Shown here piece after piece: positions 55,601 through 64,000 of a DNA stretch of 64,000 nucleotides. Within the stretch, counting starts at the first letter, position 1; every line of letters starts with the position of its first letter. The stretch spans positions 1 to 64,000 of the forward strand of contig NZ_JAFBFC010000001.1 of NCBI RefSeq assembly GCF_016909075.1. Reading direction: 5' to 3'. The translations under genes were made by a program, and so were the position numbers. Origin of the DNA: Priestia iocasae. Lineage in GTDB: Bacteria > Bacillota > Bacilli > Bacillales > Bacillaceae_H. Below the pieces are notes generated by a model, which was not told the origin of the DNA, did not search any database, and saw only the letters and a program-made list of their open reading frames with translations.

Positions 55601-55981
55601 GTAGTGTTTCCGAAAGTATATAAACGCTTTTCTTCTTTGTTAAAGACTGGGGAAGTACTAGCTGTAAAAGGAAAAGTAGAAGATCGAGACAACCGAAAAC
55701 AACTGGTTATTCAACATGTGCAATTCGCACAAGAGCTAAAAGAAACGCTGCGACATGAGGAGCTTTATTTAAAAATCGAACAAAAACATCAAACAACCAA
55801 CATGCTTCGACAAATTCGACAATTATTATCGGCATATAATGGGAATACACCAGTTATTCTTTATTACGAAGATGAGAAGCGAATGCTGCGATTACCGAAT
55901 GAATATGCAGTGAATGCTGATAAAACTCTTCTTGCTGAATTAAAAGGAATACTAGGAGATTTAAATGTTGTGTTGAAATAA
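52619..55981 (+). CDS. dnaE: DNA polymerase III alpha subunit DnaE
   Basis: 1120 aa C-family polymerase. PHP domain (residues 1 to about 200, FVHLQVQSSYSLLQSS), palm with catalytic PDIDIDFPDNRRDEVI (about 388-403), GPGRGSAAGSLVAYVL (about 342-357), fingers, helix-hairpin-helix at the thumb side, and a C-terminal OB fold (about 965-1050, FLARERVIRTKAGEEMAFF). In bacilli DnaE extends primers before PolC takes over. Start GTG 52619 after AAGGGTGGG gives MPFVHLQV, the family N-terminus; GTG 52607 would include the ribosome site. Confidence 0.97.
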   Translation: MPFVHLQVQSSYSLLQSSVKVEELVQKAKELHYDSVALTDENVMYGIIPFYKACKQEGIKPIIGLTLSILDSQGDEVSVAHPMVLLAENEVGYQNLLKMSSIVQTKETKGLNRKWLPHYSEGIIAITPGQRGEIEDLLQQGRISEAEESVRFFQNTFGRDHFYLAVQHHDAKDKELQSKVIELAEKCDVSLVVTNDVRYLEQEQHLAQDCLLAIKQGTQLEDEHRERLEGSEYYLKTIEEMTSLFTHLPEALKNSVEIAKRCKMDLELGLTVLPRYPVPGEQSADEYLQHLCEKGLKERVVSISKEYVERLQYELHIISKMNFSDYFLIVWDFMDYAHRQDILTGPGRGSAAGSLVAYVLRITNVDPVKYDLLFERFLNPERISMPDIDIDFPDNRRDEVIQYVAEKYGQLHVAQIITFGTLAAKAAIRDVGKAMGVNAEEVSTLSKLIPNKVGITLRQAYELSQPLRAFVSQSAQSRNLFQTAMKIEGLPRHTSTHAAGVVISEKSLTEKVALQEGSNGVYLTQFPMGALEDLGLLKMDFLGLRNLTILDEIVKQIKRDTRERIDLENIPLNDSETFTLLAKGDTTGIFQLESEGMRKVLKQLQPTELEDIVAVNALYRPGPMEHIPMYIRRKHKQEPVHYPHPILEPILKKTYGVIVYQEQIMQIASKMARFTLGEADLLRRAVSKKNKLVLDEQRSHFVQGCIKNGYEEQIAQSIYDLIVQFANYGFNRSHAVAYSMVAYQLAYLKANYPVQFFAALLTSVIGNEGKLAQYIQEVKQRNLSLLPPSINNSIYSFKVEKGQIRYSLAAIKHVGVAALQEITKERRKKPFEDLFDFCMRVSMKIVNRKVLESLIVGGCFDEFEENRATLLASIDVAMEHANLVQPTDHSTEGFIDDEFMLKPKYVHEDELSLEERLKREKEVLGFYLSSHPVLPYKEIRIFNQWKTIYELTQSFSISNADTIIFLARERVIRTKAGEEMAFFTVSDETGEMDAVVFPKVYKRFSSLLKTGEVLAVKGKVEDRDNRKQLVIQHVQFAQELKETLRHEELYLKIEQKHQTTNMLRQIRQLLSAYNGNTPVILYYEDEKRMLRLPNEYAVNADKTLLAELKGILGDLNVVLK

Positions 55982-56024
55982 TCTTTACAGATTTACATTG
56001 TTGTTATATTGTAAAATAGTTAGA

Positions 56025-56037
56025 GTGGTCTGACCAC
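56025..56037. promoter_or_regulatory. FadR-type operator upstream of ytsJ
   Basis: GTGGTCTGACCAC is a perfect 13-bp palindrome containing TGGT-N3-ACCA, the pattern bound by FadR-subfamily GntR regulators (TnGTnnnACnA). The gene for such a regulator lies two genes on (57376). Binding is inferred. Confidence 0.6.
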
Positions 56038-56063
56038 CCTGTATAAATCTGTTAATTATATAT

Positions 56064-56083
56064 TTTATTTATTTATTTATTTA
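56064..56083 (+). repeat. (TTTA)5 tetranucleotide tract before ytsJ
   Basis: Five TTTA units between the putative operator and the ytsJ ribosome-binding site. Slippage could alter spacing, but it is in the leader, not the -10/-35 spacer that could be identified. Confidence 0.75.
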
Positions 56084-56124
56084 TCACATATGTTGAACCC
56101 ATTATCTACAAGGAGTGAATTTAA

Positions 56125-57354
56125 TTGTCTTTACGTGAAGAAGCACTACACATCCACCGAATCAATCAAGGAAAGCTTGAATCTAAATCTAAAATCCCTG
56201 TACGCAATGCGAAAGACCTCAGTTTAGCATATTCTCCAGGTGTTGCAGAGCCTTGTAAAGCAATCTATGACGATGTTAATAAAGTATATGAGTATACAAT
56301 GAAGGGTAACATGGTTGCTGTTGTATCAGATGGTACAGCCGTTTTAGGTCTAGGAAATATTGGACCAGAAGCAGCAATGCCTGTAATGGAAGGAAAAGCT
56401 GTATTATTTAAAAGTTTTGCCGGTGTTGATGCATTCCCTATTTGTTTAAATACAACAGATGTGGACAAGATTGTAGAAACGGTAAAATTATTAGAGCCAA
56501 CGTTTGGAGGCATTAACCTTGAGGATATTGCTGCACCAAATTGCTTTGAAGTAGAAGAGCGACTAAAAAAAGAAACAAATATCCCTGTTTTTCATGATGA
56601 TCAACATGGAACAGCAATTGTAACAGCAGCAGGTCTTGTAAATGCATTAAAACTTGTAAACAAATCGATGTCTGAAATCAAAGTGGTTGCCAATGGTGCT
56701 GGAGCAGCTGGGATTGCGATTATAAAGTTACTCTATCGCTACGGTGTGCGTAATATTACAATGTGTGATTCAAAAGGCGCAATTTATGAAGGTCGTCCTT
56801 ATGGAATGAATCCTGTAAAAGATGAGGTTGCAACATATACAAATCGTGACAAGATCGATGGTCAATTAGCAGATGTAATTGAAGGAGCAGATGTATTTAT
56901 CGGTGTATCTGTTGAAGGTGCTTTAACACAAGAAATGATTAAGACAATGAATTCAGATCCAATTATCTTTGCCATGGCTAACCCAGTTCCGGAAATTATG
57001 CCAGAAGAAGCAAAGGCTGCGGGTGCTAAAGTGATTGGTACAGGACGCTCTGACTTTCCTAACCAAGTAAATAACGTATTAGCATTTCCAGGTATTTTTA
57101 GAGGAGCACTTGATGTGCGTGCTACTCATATTAATGAAAAAATGAAAATGGCAGCTGTAGAAGCAATTGCTAGTTTAATTTCAGAAGAAGAGTTACATGC
57201 TGATTATGTAATTCCAGCTCCTTTTGATGCAAGAATTGCTCCTGCTGTAGCGGCCGCGGTAGCGAAAACGGCGATGGAAACAGGCGTTGCACGTATGAAA
57301 GTAAACCCTGAAGAAGTAGCAGAAAAAACGCGTCGCTTGGCAATCATTGAATAA
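56125..57354 (+). CDS. ytsJ: Malic enzyme YtsJ
   Basis: 409 aa, short bacterial class. Malate to pyruvate and CO2 with NADP or NAD. SLAYSPGVAEPCKAI (residues about 34-48), GTAVLGLGNIGPEAAMPVMEGK (about 72-93), FGGINLEDIAAPNCFEVE (about 130-147), DDQHGTAIV (about 160-168), NAD(P) loop VANGAGAAGIAIIKLL (about 191-206). In B. subtilis YtsJ prefers NADP and is the main growth-supporting malic enzyme. TTG start 56125 with AAGGAGTG. 18 bases before the regulator gene (57373/57376), so cotranscribed with it. Confidence 0.95.
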   Translation: MSLREEALHIHRINQGKLESKSKIPVRNAKDLSLAYSPGVAEPCKAIYDDVNKVYEYTMKGNMVAVVSDGTAVLGLGNIGPEAAMPVMEGKAVLFKSFAGVDAFPICLNTTDVDKIVETVKLLEPTFGGINLEDIAAPNCFEVEERLKKETNIPVFHDDQHGTAIVTAAGLVNALKLVNKSMSEIKVVANGAGAAGIAIIKLLYRYGVRNITMCDSKGAIYEGRPYGMNPVKDEVATYTNRDKIDGQLADVIEGADVFIGVSVEGALTQEMIKTMNSDPIIFAMANPVPEIMPEEAKAAGAKVIGTGRSDFPNQVNNVLAFPGIFRGALDVRATHINEKMKMAAVEAIASLISEEELHADYVIPAPFDARIAPAVAAAVAKTAMETGVARMKVNPEEVAEKTRRLAIIE

Positions 57355-57375
57355 AGTGAGTGAGACGGTACGTTG

Positions 57376-57978
57376 ATGAGTGAAAGGTCAAAAGTATATG
57401 TTGAGATTCTAGAGCAAATTCGAGAAATGATGGAAGCAGATGGATTAAAAACAGGTGACAAAATTCCATCTGAGCGAGAACTTGCTGAACGGTTAAATGC
57501 GGGACGGTCTTCTGTGCGGGAAGCTTTACGAGCCTTAGAACTATTAGGAATTATTGAAACAAGGCGCGGTGAAGGTACATTTATTAAAGAAGTTGGTGAA
57601 CACCAATTAATTGATGTATTAGCTACCTTTTTATTGCAAGATCATAAAGCAAAAGATGATTTAGCGGAAACGAAATATTGGCTAGAACGTACGTGTTTAT
57701 ACCTATCTTTAGAGCGAATGACATCGTCATCACTGCAAACATTCCAGCGGCGAATGACTAATAAAGAAGAGCAGTATGACTATCTTTTTGAAGTGTTATT
57801 CGACGTAACAGACAACCATTTATTATACAGAATTTGGAGAGCAGTCGCTGGATATGCTCGAACGATGAAAGATGTAAGTGATTGTAATGATAAAGAGAGA
57901 ATGGAAATGTTAATTGAAGCAATTATAAGTGGAAATAAAAAGCAAGCCCTCCATCTCCATGAGCAATTTTATAGATAA
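57376..57978 (+). CDS. FadR-subfamily GntR transcription regulator
   Basis: 200 aa. N-terminal winged helix (residues about 8-70, GDKIPSERELAERLNAGRSSVREALRALELLG) is classical GntR. The C-terminal FCD-like domain is short, and the usual D-x-x-FH metal motif reads YLFEVLFDVTDNHLLYRIW, with Glu in place of His; LHEQFYR ends the protein. It may sense a ligand without the usual metal. Position between ytsJ and accD suggests control of malate/malonyl-CoA flux. ATG 57376; the TTG at 57373 is also possible. Weak ribosome site, so likely translated at low level or coupled to ytsJ. Confidence 0.85.
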   Translation: MSERSKVYVEILEQIREMMEADGLKTGDKIPSERELAERLNAGRSSVREALRALELLGIIETRRGEGTFIKEVGEHQLIDVLATFLLQDHKAKDDLAETKYWLERTCLYLSLERMTSSSLQTFQRRMTNKEEQYDYLFEVLFDVTDNHLLYRIWRAVAGYARTMKDVSDCNDKERMEMLIEAIISGNKKQALHLHEQFYR

Positions 57979-58123
57979 CCATTACAAGCAGAAAATGTCG
58001 AATAGGACATGTCACCTTTCTACACAAACCTTTTTTGCTTTCTTGTAAAGTAGATAAAAAGCAATGGAGTATGAATAGAGATTCTTTTGCTCACGTGTAG
58101 AAGGATCAAGAGGAGGTCATACC
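57979..58123 (+). other. Short accD upstream region
   Basis: 145 bases between the regulator and accD with no terminator seen. AGGAGG (58109-58115) precedes accD. A sequence GGTCATACC overlaps that site and is only weakly like the FadR pattern. Confidence 0.4.
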
Positions 58124-58987
58124 TTGTTAAGAGATTTATTTGCAAAAAAAAGAAAATATGCACAGATACCGTCTGAACATATAAAGCAAGATGTACCGGA
58201 AGGCATTATGACAAAATGCAAAAAGTGCAAAAAGATTATGTACACAAAAGAGCTTAATAAAAACCTAAAAGTTTGCTTAAATTGTGGACATCATCATCAA
58301 ATGACGGCAAAAGAGCGTATTGATAGTTTAGTTGATAAAGGCACGTTTGTTGAGTATGACAAACATATGTTATCAGAGAACCCGTTATCATTTCCTGATT
58401 ATGTAGAAAAGCTAGAAAAAGATCGTGCATCAACGAATCTAAATGAAGCGATTGTAACAGGAGAAGGAAAGATAGATGGGATGAAAATGGTCATAGCTGT
58501 TATGGATGCACACTTTCGAATGGGCAGTATGGGCTCGGTTGTAGGTGAAAAAATTACAAGAGCAATTGAAAAAGCAATGGAGCTTCAAGTGCCTTTCATT
58601 ATTTTTACAGCATCTGGTGGTGCTCGTATGCAAGAAGGTGTATTAAGTCTTATGCAGATGGCAAAGACAAGCTCGGCCCTCAAAATGTTTAGTGATCAAG
58701 GTGGACTCATTATTTCTGTTATGACACATCCAACAACAGGAGGAGTTTCCGCTAGTTTTGCTTCTTTAGGAGATTATAATTTTGCAGAACCAGGGGCACT
58801 CATCGGATTTGCTGGTCGACGAATTATTGAGCAGACCATTCGTGAAGATTTGCCTGAAGATTTTCAAACAGCTGAATTTCTATTAAAGCATGGCCAATTA
58901 GATGCCGTCATTTCGCGTCATGACTTAAAAGACAAACTAATCAATATTTTAGATATTCATGTAACAGGTGGTGAAATAGAGTGGTAG
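58124..58987 (+). CDS. accD: Acetyl-CoA carboxylase carboxyltransferase subunit beta
   Basis: 287 aa. N-terminal four-Cys zinc ribbon in [18 protein letters not shown] and [11 protein letters not shown] (Cys about 31, 34, 50, 53), then a crotonase-like core with [16 protein letters not shown] and [18 protein letters not shown] (about 150-185). With AccA it transfers carboxyl from biotin to acetyl-CoA. TTG start 58124 with AGAGGAGGTC. Overlaps accA by seven bases. Confidence 0.97.
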   Translation: MLRDLFAKKRKYAQIPSEHIKQDVPEGIMTKCKKCKKIMYTKELNKNLKVCLNCGHHHQMTAKERIDSLVDKGTFVEYDKHMLSENPLSFPDYVEKLEKDRASTNLNEAIVTGEGKIDGMKMVIAVMDAHFRMGSMGSVVGEKITRAIEKAMELQVPFIIFTASGGARMQEGVLSLMQMAKTSSALKMFSDQGGLIISVMTHPTTGGVSASFASLGDYNFAEPGALIGFAGRRIIEQTIREDLPEDFQTAEFLLKHGQLDAVISRHDLKDKLINILDIHVTGGEIEW

Positions 58988-59958
58988 GAGAACTAGAGTT
59001 TGAACGCCCAATTATTGAATTGCGTAATAAAATTCAAGAGCTAAGGGATTTCGCGACAAATACAGATGTAGATTTATCGAATGAAATTGGAAAGCTAGAG
59101 ACGCGCCTAGAAAAAGTAGAGAAAGACATCTATGAACATCTAAGTCCGTGGAATCGTGTTCAAATTGCTCGTCATCCTGAGCGTCCAACAACCCTTGACT
59201 ATATTTCACGCCTATTTACGAACTTTTTTGAATGCCATGGAGATCGTACATTTGGTGATGACGAAGCAATTGTGGCGGGCATTGCTAAGTTTCACGGCAT
59301 GCCTATCACAGTTATTGGTCATCAGCGCGGGAAAGATACAAAAGAAAACATTCGTCGTAACTTTGGAATGCCTCATCCCGAAGGATATCGTAAAGCGCTA
59401 CGCTTGATGAAACAGGCAGAAAAATTTAATCGTCCAATCGTTTGTTTTATTGATACAAAAGGTGCTTATCCAGGAAAAGCAGCAGAAGAACGAGGACAAA
59501 GTGAAGCCATTGCACGAAATTTATTTGAAATGGCTGGCTTAACAGTACCCGTTATTTGCATTGTGATTGGCGAAGGTGGAAGTGGCGGAGCCCTTGCGTT
59601 AGGAATTGGCAATCATCTTCATATGCTGGAGAACTCTACGTATTCTGTTATTTCACCAGAAGGTGCAGCAGCGCTTCTGTGGAAAGATGCAACGTTAGCA
59701 AAGCAAGCAGCTGAAACAATGAAAATCACCGCACCAGATTTAAAGGGATTGGGTATTGTGGATGAAGTCGTTCAGGAGGTAAGAGGTGGAGCTCATCGAC
59801 AAGTTGACGAACAAGCTCAATACATTGATAATGTATTGAAAGAATCGTTACAGAAATTAACAAAATTAACACCTGAACAACTCGTGCACGAACGTTATTT
59901 AAAATACAAAAAAATCGGACAATTTTCGTTTGAAAACGATACCATTGGTGTAAAATAA
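58981..59958 (+). CDS. accA: Acetyl-CoA carboxylase carboxyltransferase subunit alpha
   Basis: 325 aa. Partner of AccD. N-terminal helical hairpin, then [56 protein letters not shown] and [33 protein letters not shown] (oxyanion-hole region) in parts. GTG start 58981 overlaps the accD end. Confidence 0.97.
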   Translation: MVGELEFERPIIELRNKIQELRDFATNTDVDLSNEIGKLETRLEKVEKDIYEHLSPWNRVQIARHPERPTTLDYISRLFTNFFECHGDRTFGDDEAIVAGIAKFHGMPITVIGHQRGKDTKENIRRNFGMPHPEGYRKALRLMKQAEKFNRPIVCFIDTKGAYPGKAAEERGQSEAIARNLFEMAGLTVPVICIVIGEGGSGGALALGIGNHLHMLENSTYSVISPEGAAALLWKDATLAKQAAETMKITAPDLKGLGIVDEVVQEVRGGAHRQVDEQAQYIDNVLKESLQKLTKLTPEQLVHERYLKYKKIGQFSFENDTIGVK

Positions 59959-59960
59959 AG

Positions 59961-59999
59961 AAACGTGCATCCTATTGAAAGGTAGGATGCACGTTTTCC
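59961..59999 (+). terminator. Terminator after accA
   Basis: AAACGTGCATCCTA (59961-59974) pairs perfectly with TAGGATGCACGTTT (59983-59996), then TCC. Confidence 0.8.
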
Positions 60000-60073
60000 T
60001 GTCTTGACAATGCTCCTTCTCTATTGTTTTTGCAGGTTCTTCGTGTTATTTTATAGACAGCAAAAACCTATGA

Positions 60074-61048
<975 letters not shown>

Positions 61049-61099
61049 TAGTATATAAATTATTATAAATGTTGGATAACAATGTAGGAGGAAATTTGA

Positions 61100-62860
61100 A
61101 TGCGTAAAACAAAAATCGTTTGTACTATCGGACCTGCTAGTGAAAGCGTTGAAAAGTTAGTTGAATTAATTAACTCGGGGTTAAATGTTTGTCGTTTAAA
61201 CTTCTCACACGGTGACTTTGAAGAGCACGGTGCACGTATCGTAAATATTCGTGAAGCTGCTAAACAAACAGGTAAAACAATTGCTATTTTACTTGATACA
61301 AAAGGACCTGAAATTCGTACAAATACAATGGAAAATGGTGCAATTGACTTACAAGAAGGTCAAAAAATCATTGTATCAATGGAAGAAGTGATTGGTACAG
61401 TAGATAAGTTTTCAATTACGTACCCAGGCCTAGTTGACGATGTTCAAGTTGGTTCGAAAATTCTTCTAGATGATGGTCTTATTGGTTTAGAAGTATTAGA
61501 AATCAATAAAGCTGCTGGAGAGATTACAACAAAAGTATTAAACCCTGGTACATTAAAAAATAAAAAAGGTGTAAACGTTCCGAACGTAAGCGTACAATTA
61601 CCTGGTATTACAGAAAAAGATGCAAACGACATCGTATTCGGTATTGAGCAAGGTGTCGATTTTATCGCTGCTTCTTTCGTACGTCGCGCATCTGATGTAT
61701 TAGAAATTCGTGAGCTTTTAGAAAGACATGATGCTGGACACATCCAAATTATCTCTAAAATTGAGAACCAAGAGGGTGTAGATAACATCGATGAAATTTT
61801 AGAAGTGTCTGACGGCTTAATGGTTGCTCGTGGAGATCTAGGAGTAGAAATTCCAGCTGAAGAAGTACCACTTGTACAAAAAGAATTAATTAAAAAATGT
61901 AATGCATTAGGGAAACCGGTTATCACAGCTACGCAAATGTTAGATTCAATGCAACGTAACCCACGTCCAACACGCGCAGAAGCAAGTGACGTAGCTAATG
62001 CAATCTTTGATGGTACAGACGCAATCATGCTTTCTGGTGAAACGGCAGCAGGATCTTATCCAGTAGAGGCTGTACAAACGATGAACTCAATTGCAGCTCG
62101 TGCAGAACAAGCGCTTGATTATCGTGATATTTTACAACAACGCAGTAAGCAAGTAGGTACGACAATTACCGATGCAATTGGACAATCGGTTGCTCATACA
62201 GCGTTAAACTTAGGTGCAGCTGCAATTCTTGCTCCAACTGAAAGTGGTTATACAGCAAAAATCGTTTCGAAATACCGTCCACAATCACCAATCATTGCTG
62301 TAGCAGCAAATGATTCTGTAGCTCGTCGTCTAGCTCTAGTATGGGGAGTAACACCAATCGTTGGTGAGCATGTAAGCACAATCGATGACATGTTAGATCA
62401 TTCCGTACAAGCTGGATTAAAAACAGGAATTATCTCTCATGGAGATTTAGTTGTTATTACAGCTGGAGTTCCTGTAGGAGAATCTGGAGCAACAAACTTG
62501 ATGAAAGTTCAAGTTGTTGGTGATGTATTAGCAAAAGGTCAAGGTATTGGACGTAAGTCAGCAGTTGGTAAAGTAGTGGTCGCTAAGACTGCAGCTGAAG
62601 CAAATGAAAGAATGACAGATGGTGCAATCCTTGTTACAAATAGTACGGATCGTGATATGATGCCTGCTTTAGAAAAAGCAAGTGCTCTAATTACAGAAGA
62701 AGGTGGCTTAACGAGTCATGCTGCTGTAGTAGGACTAAGCTTAGGTATTCCTGTAGTTGTAGGTGTTGAAGGAGCAACAAGCACATTCACTGATGGACAA
62801 GACATTACAGTACATGCAACACGTGGTGTTGTATATGATGGACACGCTTCTGTCCTTTAA
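61100..62860 (+). CDS. pyk: Pyruvate kinase with C-terminal PEP-utilizer-like domain
   Basis: 586 aa. Catalytic barrel [20 protein letters not shown] (residues 4-23), [12 protein letters not shown] (about 32-43), [10 protein letters not shown] (about 66-75), [21 protein letters not shown] with the catalytic core, and [11 protein letters not shown]-terminal extra domain (about 475-586) with [21 protein letters not shown] resembles the PEP-utilizing mobile domain and is typical of Bacillus Pyk. GTAGGAGGAA before ATG 61100. Ends in a strong terminator. Confidence 0.98.
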   Translation: MRKTKIVCTIGPASESVEKLVELINSGLNVCRLNFSHGDFEEHGARIVNIREAAKQTGKTIAILLDTKGPEIRTNTMENGAIDLQEGQKIIVSMEEVIGTVDKFSITYPGLVDDVQVGSKILLDDGLIGLEVLEINKAAGEITTKVLNPGTLKNKKGVNVPNVSVQLPGITEKDANDIVFGIEQGVDFIAASFVRRASDVLEIRELLERHDAGHIQIISKIENQEGVDNIDEILEVSDGLMVARGDLGVEIPAEEVPLVQKELIKKCNALGKPVITATQMLDSMQRNPRPTRAEASDVANAIFDGTDAIMLSGETAAGSYPVEAVQTMNSIAARAEQALDYRDILQQRSKQVGTTITDAIGQSVAHTALNLGAAAILAPTESGYTAKIVSKYRPQSPIIAVAANDSVARRLALVWGVTPIVGEHVSTIDDMLDHSVQAGLKTGIISHGDLVVITAGVPVGESGATNLMKVQVVGDVLAKGQGIGRKSAVGKVVVAKTAAEANERMTDGAILVTNSTDRDMMPALEKASALITEEGGLTSHAAVVGLSLGIPVVVGVEGATSTFTDGQDITVHATRGVVYDGHASVL

Positions 62861-62866
62861 TCGTAC

Positions 62867-62920
62867 GTAAAAGCATCTATGTTCGTCCTAGCGAGGACGG
62901 ACATAGATGCTTTTTTATAT
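62867..62920 (+). terminator. Terminator after pyk
   Basis: AAAAGCATCTATGT (62869-62882) pairs with ACATAGATGCTTTT (62901-62914); inner CGTCCT-AGCG-AGGACG; TTTTTTATAT follows the stem. Confidence 0.95.
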
Positions 62921-63005
62921 AGAAACAAGAATATTGATATTTTCTATTTGTAAAGTATATAGTTAAGAAAGAGAAGAGCATGATGAAGTAATAGGAGGCG
63001 TATAC

Positions 63006-63398
63006 TTGAGAATTTTATTTCCACTCTTAATTATTGTTCCTGCTTTAGAAATCTTTTTGTTACTTTATGCAGGTAAAACAATCGGAGCCTTCCCAACATT
63101 TTTAATTGTAATGGGTACAGGGTTACTCGGTGCTTTTTTAGCTAAGAAACAAGGGTTATCAACATTAACCAAGGCGCGTGAACAGCTTTCTTACGGTGAG
63201 CTTCCAGGACAAGCTATTTTGGATGGGATTTGTATTTTAGTTGGTGGAACCTTGTTGTTAACCCCAGGATTTGTGACAGATGCTTTTGGCTTTTTCTTAT
63301 TGTTTCCGTATACACGTAAATTCGTGAAGCCGTCTTTAGCAAAATGGCTGGAAAGATTTTTTCAAAAGCGAAATCATATAACGATTATCCGAAGATAG
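63006..63398 (+). CDS. fxsA: FxsA family membrane protein
   Basis: 130 aa. FxsA fold: four hydrophobic segments (residues about 3-22, 27-45, 72-95) with PALEIFLLLYAGKTIGAFPT, LLGAFLAKKQGLSTL, GELPGQAILDGICILVGGTLL and LLTPGFVTDAFGFFLLFP. E. coli FxsA affects phage F exclusion; role in bacilli unknown. TTG start 63006 with TAGGAGGCG. Lies between pyk and ytvI. Confidence 0.92.
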   Translation: MRILFPLLIIVPALEIFLLLYAGKTIGAFPTFLIVMGTGLLGAFLAKKQGLSTLTKAREQLSYGELPGQAILDGICILVGGTLLLTPGFVTDAFGFFLLFPYTRKFVKPSLAKWLERFFQKRNHITIIRR

Positions 63399-63401
63399 TA
63401 T

Positions 63402-63460
63402 GGAAAGGCCCTATCTGTAAATCTTCCACGAGGAGGAAGGAATAGATAGGGCCTTTCACT
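63402..63460. terminator. Convergent terminator between fxsA and ytvI
   Basis: GAAAGGCCCTATCT (63403-63416) pairs perfectly with AGATAGGGCCTTTC (63444-63457). No long T run, but symmetric and GC-rich. Confidence 0.75.
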
Positions 63461-63479
63461 ATGATGAGAAACTGGTTTG

Positions 63480-64000
63480 TTAGGTAGTTGGCTTTTTATT
63501 AATAATAAAATACCAAATATCTTGAAATACACCAGCTGTATAAAGGGTTCGAACAATAACAAGTGTGACCGGTCCGGCAATGAGTCCTAAAAAGCCAATA
63601 AGTTTAAATCCAATAAACAGGGAAATTAACGTGGCTAAAGGATCTAACCCAATACTAGATGATAATACTTTTGGTTCCATGATTTGACGTTGTACAATGA
63701 CAATGCCATATAAAACGGAAAGTCCAATTGCAAACGAAATATTTCCACTAGCAAATGCGTAAATCAACCATGGAACGAAAATAAGCCCTGTGCCTAAATA
63801 AGGTAAGATGTCGACAAACCCTATTAATAAAGCGATTGTAATGGCATATTCTACACGTAAAATGAGCAGTCCAATTAATACAATAACCGTTGTAATTGAA
63901 ATAAGGGTTAACTGCGCTTTTAAAAAGCCAAATAAAGCTTTCTTTAAATCCAAAAAGACCGTCTTACTGCTTTGTCTTGCTTTTGAAGGAAGGATTTTGC
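63480..64000 (-). CDS. ytvI: AI-2E family sporulation membrane protein YtvI, C-terminal part
   Basis: Partial gene: the frame is open to the window edge at 63998 and the TTG at 63953 is not a real start. About 173 C-terminal residues are visible, with several membrane helices and the conserved KAQLTLISITTVIVLIGLLI, DILPYLGTGLIFVPW, QRQIMEPKVLSSSIGLDP and FIGFKLIGFLGLIAGPV of the YtvI/PF01594 family (in parts). In B. subtilis YtvI is made under SigE; its transport substrate is unknown. Confidence 0.92.
   Translation of the reverse strand, partial: KILPSKARQSSKTVFLDLKKALFGFLKAQLTLISITTVIVLIGLLILRVEYAITIALLIGFVDILPYLGTGLIFVPWLIYAFASGNISFAIGLSVLYGIVIVQRQIMEPKVLSSSIGLDPLATLISLFIGFKLIGFLGLIAGPVTLVIVRTLYTAGVFQDIWYFIINKKPTT

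Noticed and set aside
61444-62028. 194-codon open frame antisense to pyk
   Set aside because: Third-position shadow of a highly expressed gene; Ser/Ile/Pro-rich with no start signal.

Overview
This window is an ordinary, gene-dense stretch of a low-GC Gram-positive chromosome from a spore-forming member of the Bacillaceae. Spore and sporulation genes (sspA, gerW, ytrH, ytrI, refZ), bacillithiol-era stress genes (ytxGHJ), acuABC/acsA and the Bacillus gene order identify the family. CcpA (10310-11308) and the alpha/beta-type SASP (32121-32315) read almost like the Bacillus (Priestia) megaterium proteins as I remember them, so a Priestia species is the best guess. The species cannot be fixed from the sequence alone. 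There is no rRNA, tRNA, CRISPR array, insertion sequence or prophage gene in the window.

Layout: 1-5464 holds the 3' part of sftA (cut by the window edge), a nicotinate phosphoribosyltransferase-family gene, an unrecognised 228-aa protein and murC. 5574-8348 holds the aminopeptidase ampS (minus strand) and the stress cluster ytxG-ytxH-ytxJ behind recognisable SigH and SigB promoters. 8936-12984 is aroA, ccpA, motP, motS. 13117-17582 is the acetate/acetoin module: acuC-acuB-acuA diverging from acsA, with two CcpA (cre) sites. 17694-21410 has an SDR/thioester-reductase-like gene, tyrS with a complete T-box leader, and rpsD with a long leader. 21849-26033 is dgcP, a free-methionine-sulfoxide reductase (ytsP), refZ and hisJ. 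26355-32315 is ezrA, braB, the NifS/ThiI pair and sspA. 32490-39873 is ytcJ, nadK2, sppA, yteJ, ytfI, gerW, tpx, ytxK. 40082-47032 is ackA, an EcsC-family gene, two small unknown genes, argG-argH and ald. 47317-52500 is ytkL, a small membrane gene, ytoI, ytpI, nrnA, ytrI, ytrH. 52619-64000 is dnaE, malic enzyme ytsJ, a FadR-type regulator, accD-accA, pfkA, pyk, fxsA and the C-terminal part of ytvI (cut by the window edge).

Functional links: carbon overflow and its control dominate. CcpA is encoded here together with several likely targets (acsA, acuABC, ackA) that carry visible cre sites. AcuA/AcuC are the acetylase/deacetylase pair that switch AcsA, whose modified lysine is conserved. pfkA, pyk, ytsJ and accDA connect lower glycolysis, pyruvate and malonyl-CoA, and a FadR-type regulator lies between ytsJ and accD with a perfect TGGT-N3-ACCA palindrome upstream of ytsJ. 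NifS-like desulfurase and a ThiI lacking a rhodanese domain form the usual sulfur relay for s4U in tRNA.

I did not find a convincing new multi-gene system. The parts most worth checking are non-coding: a 40-bp perfect palindrome in the hisJ/ezrA divergent promoter region, a long structured leader before aroA, two strong inverted repeats before ald, a direct repeat on both sides of ytkL, the ytsJ operator plus (TTTA)5 tract, and a few unrecognised small proteins. All functional assignments rest on reading the translated sequences by eye and on remembered family features and gene order; no database search was run.
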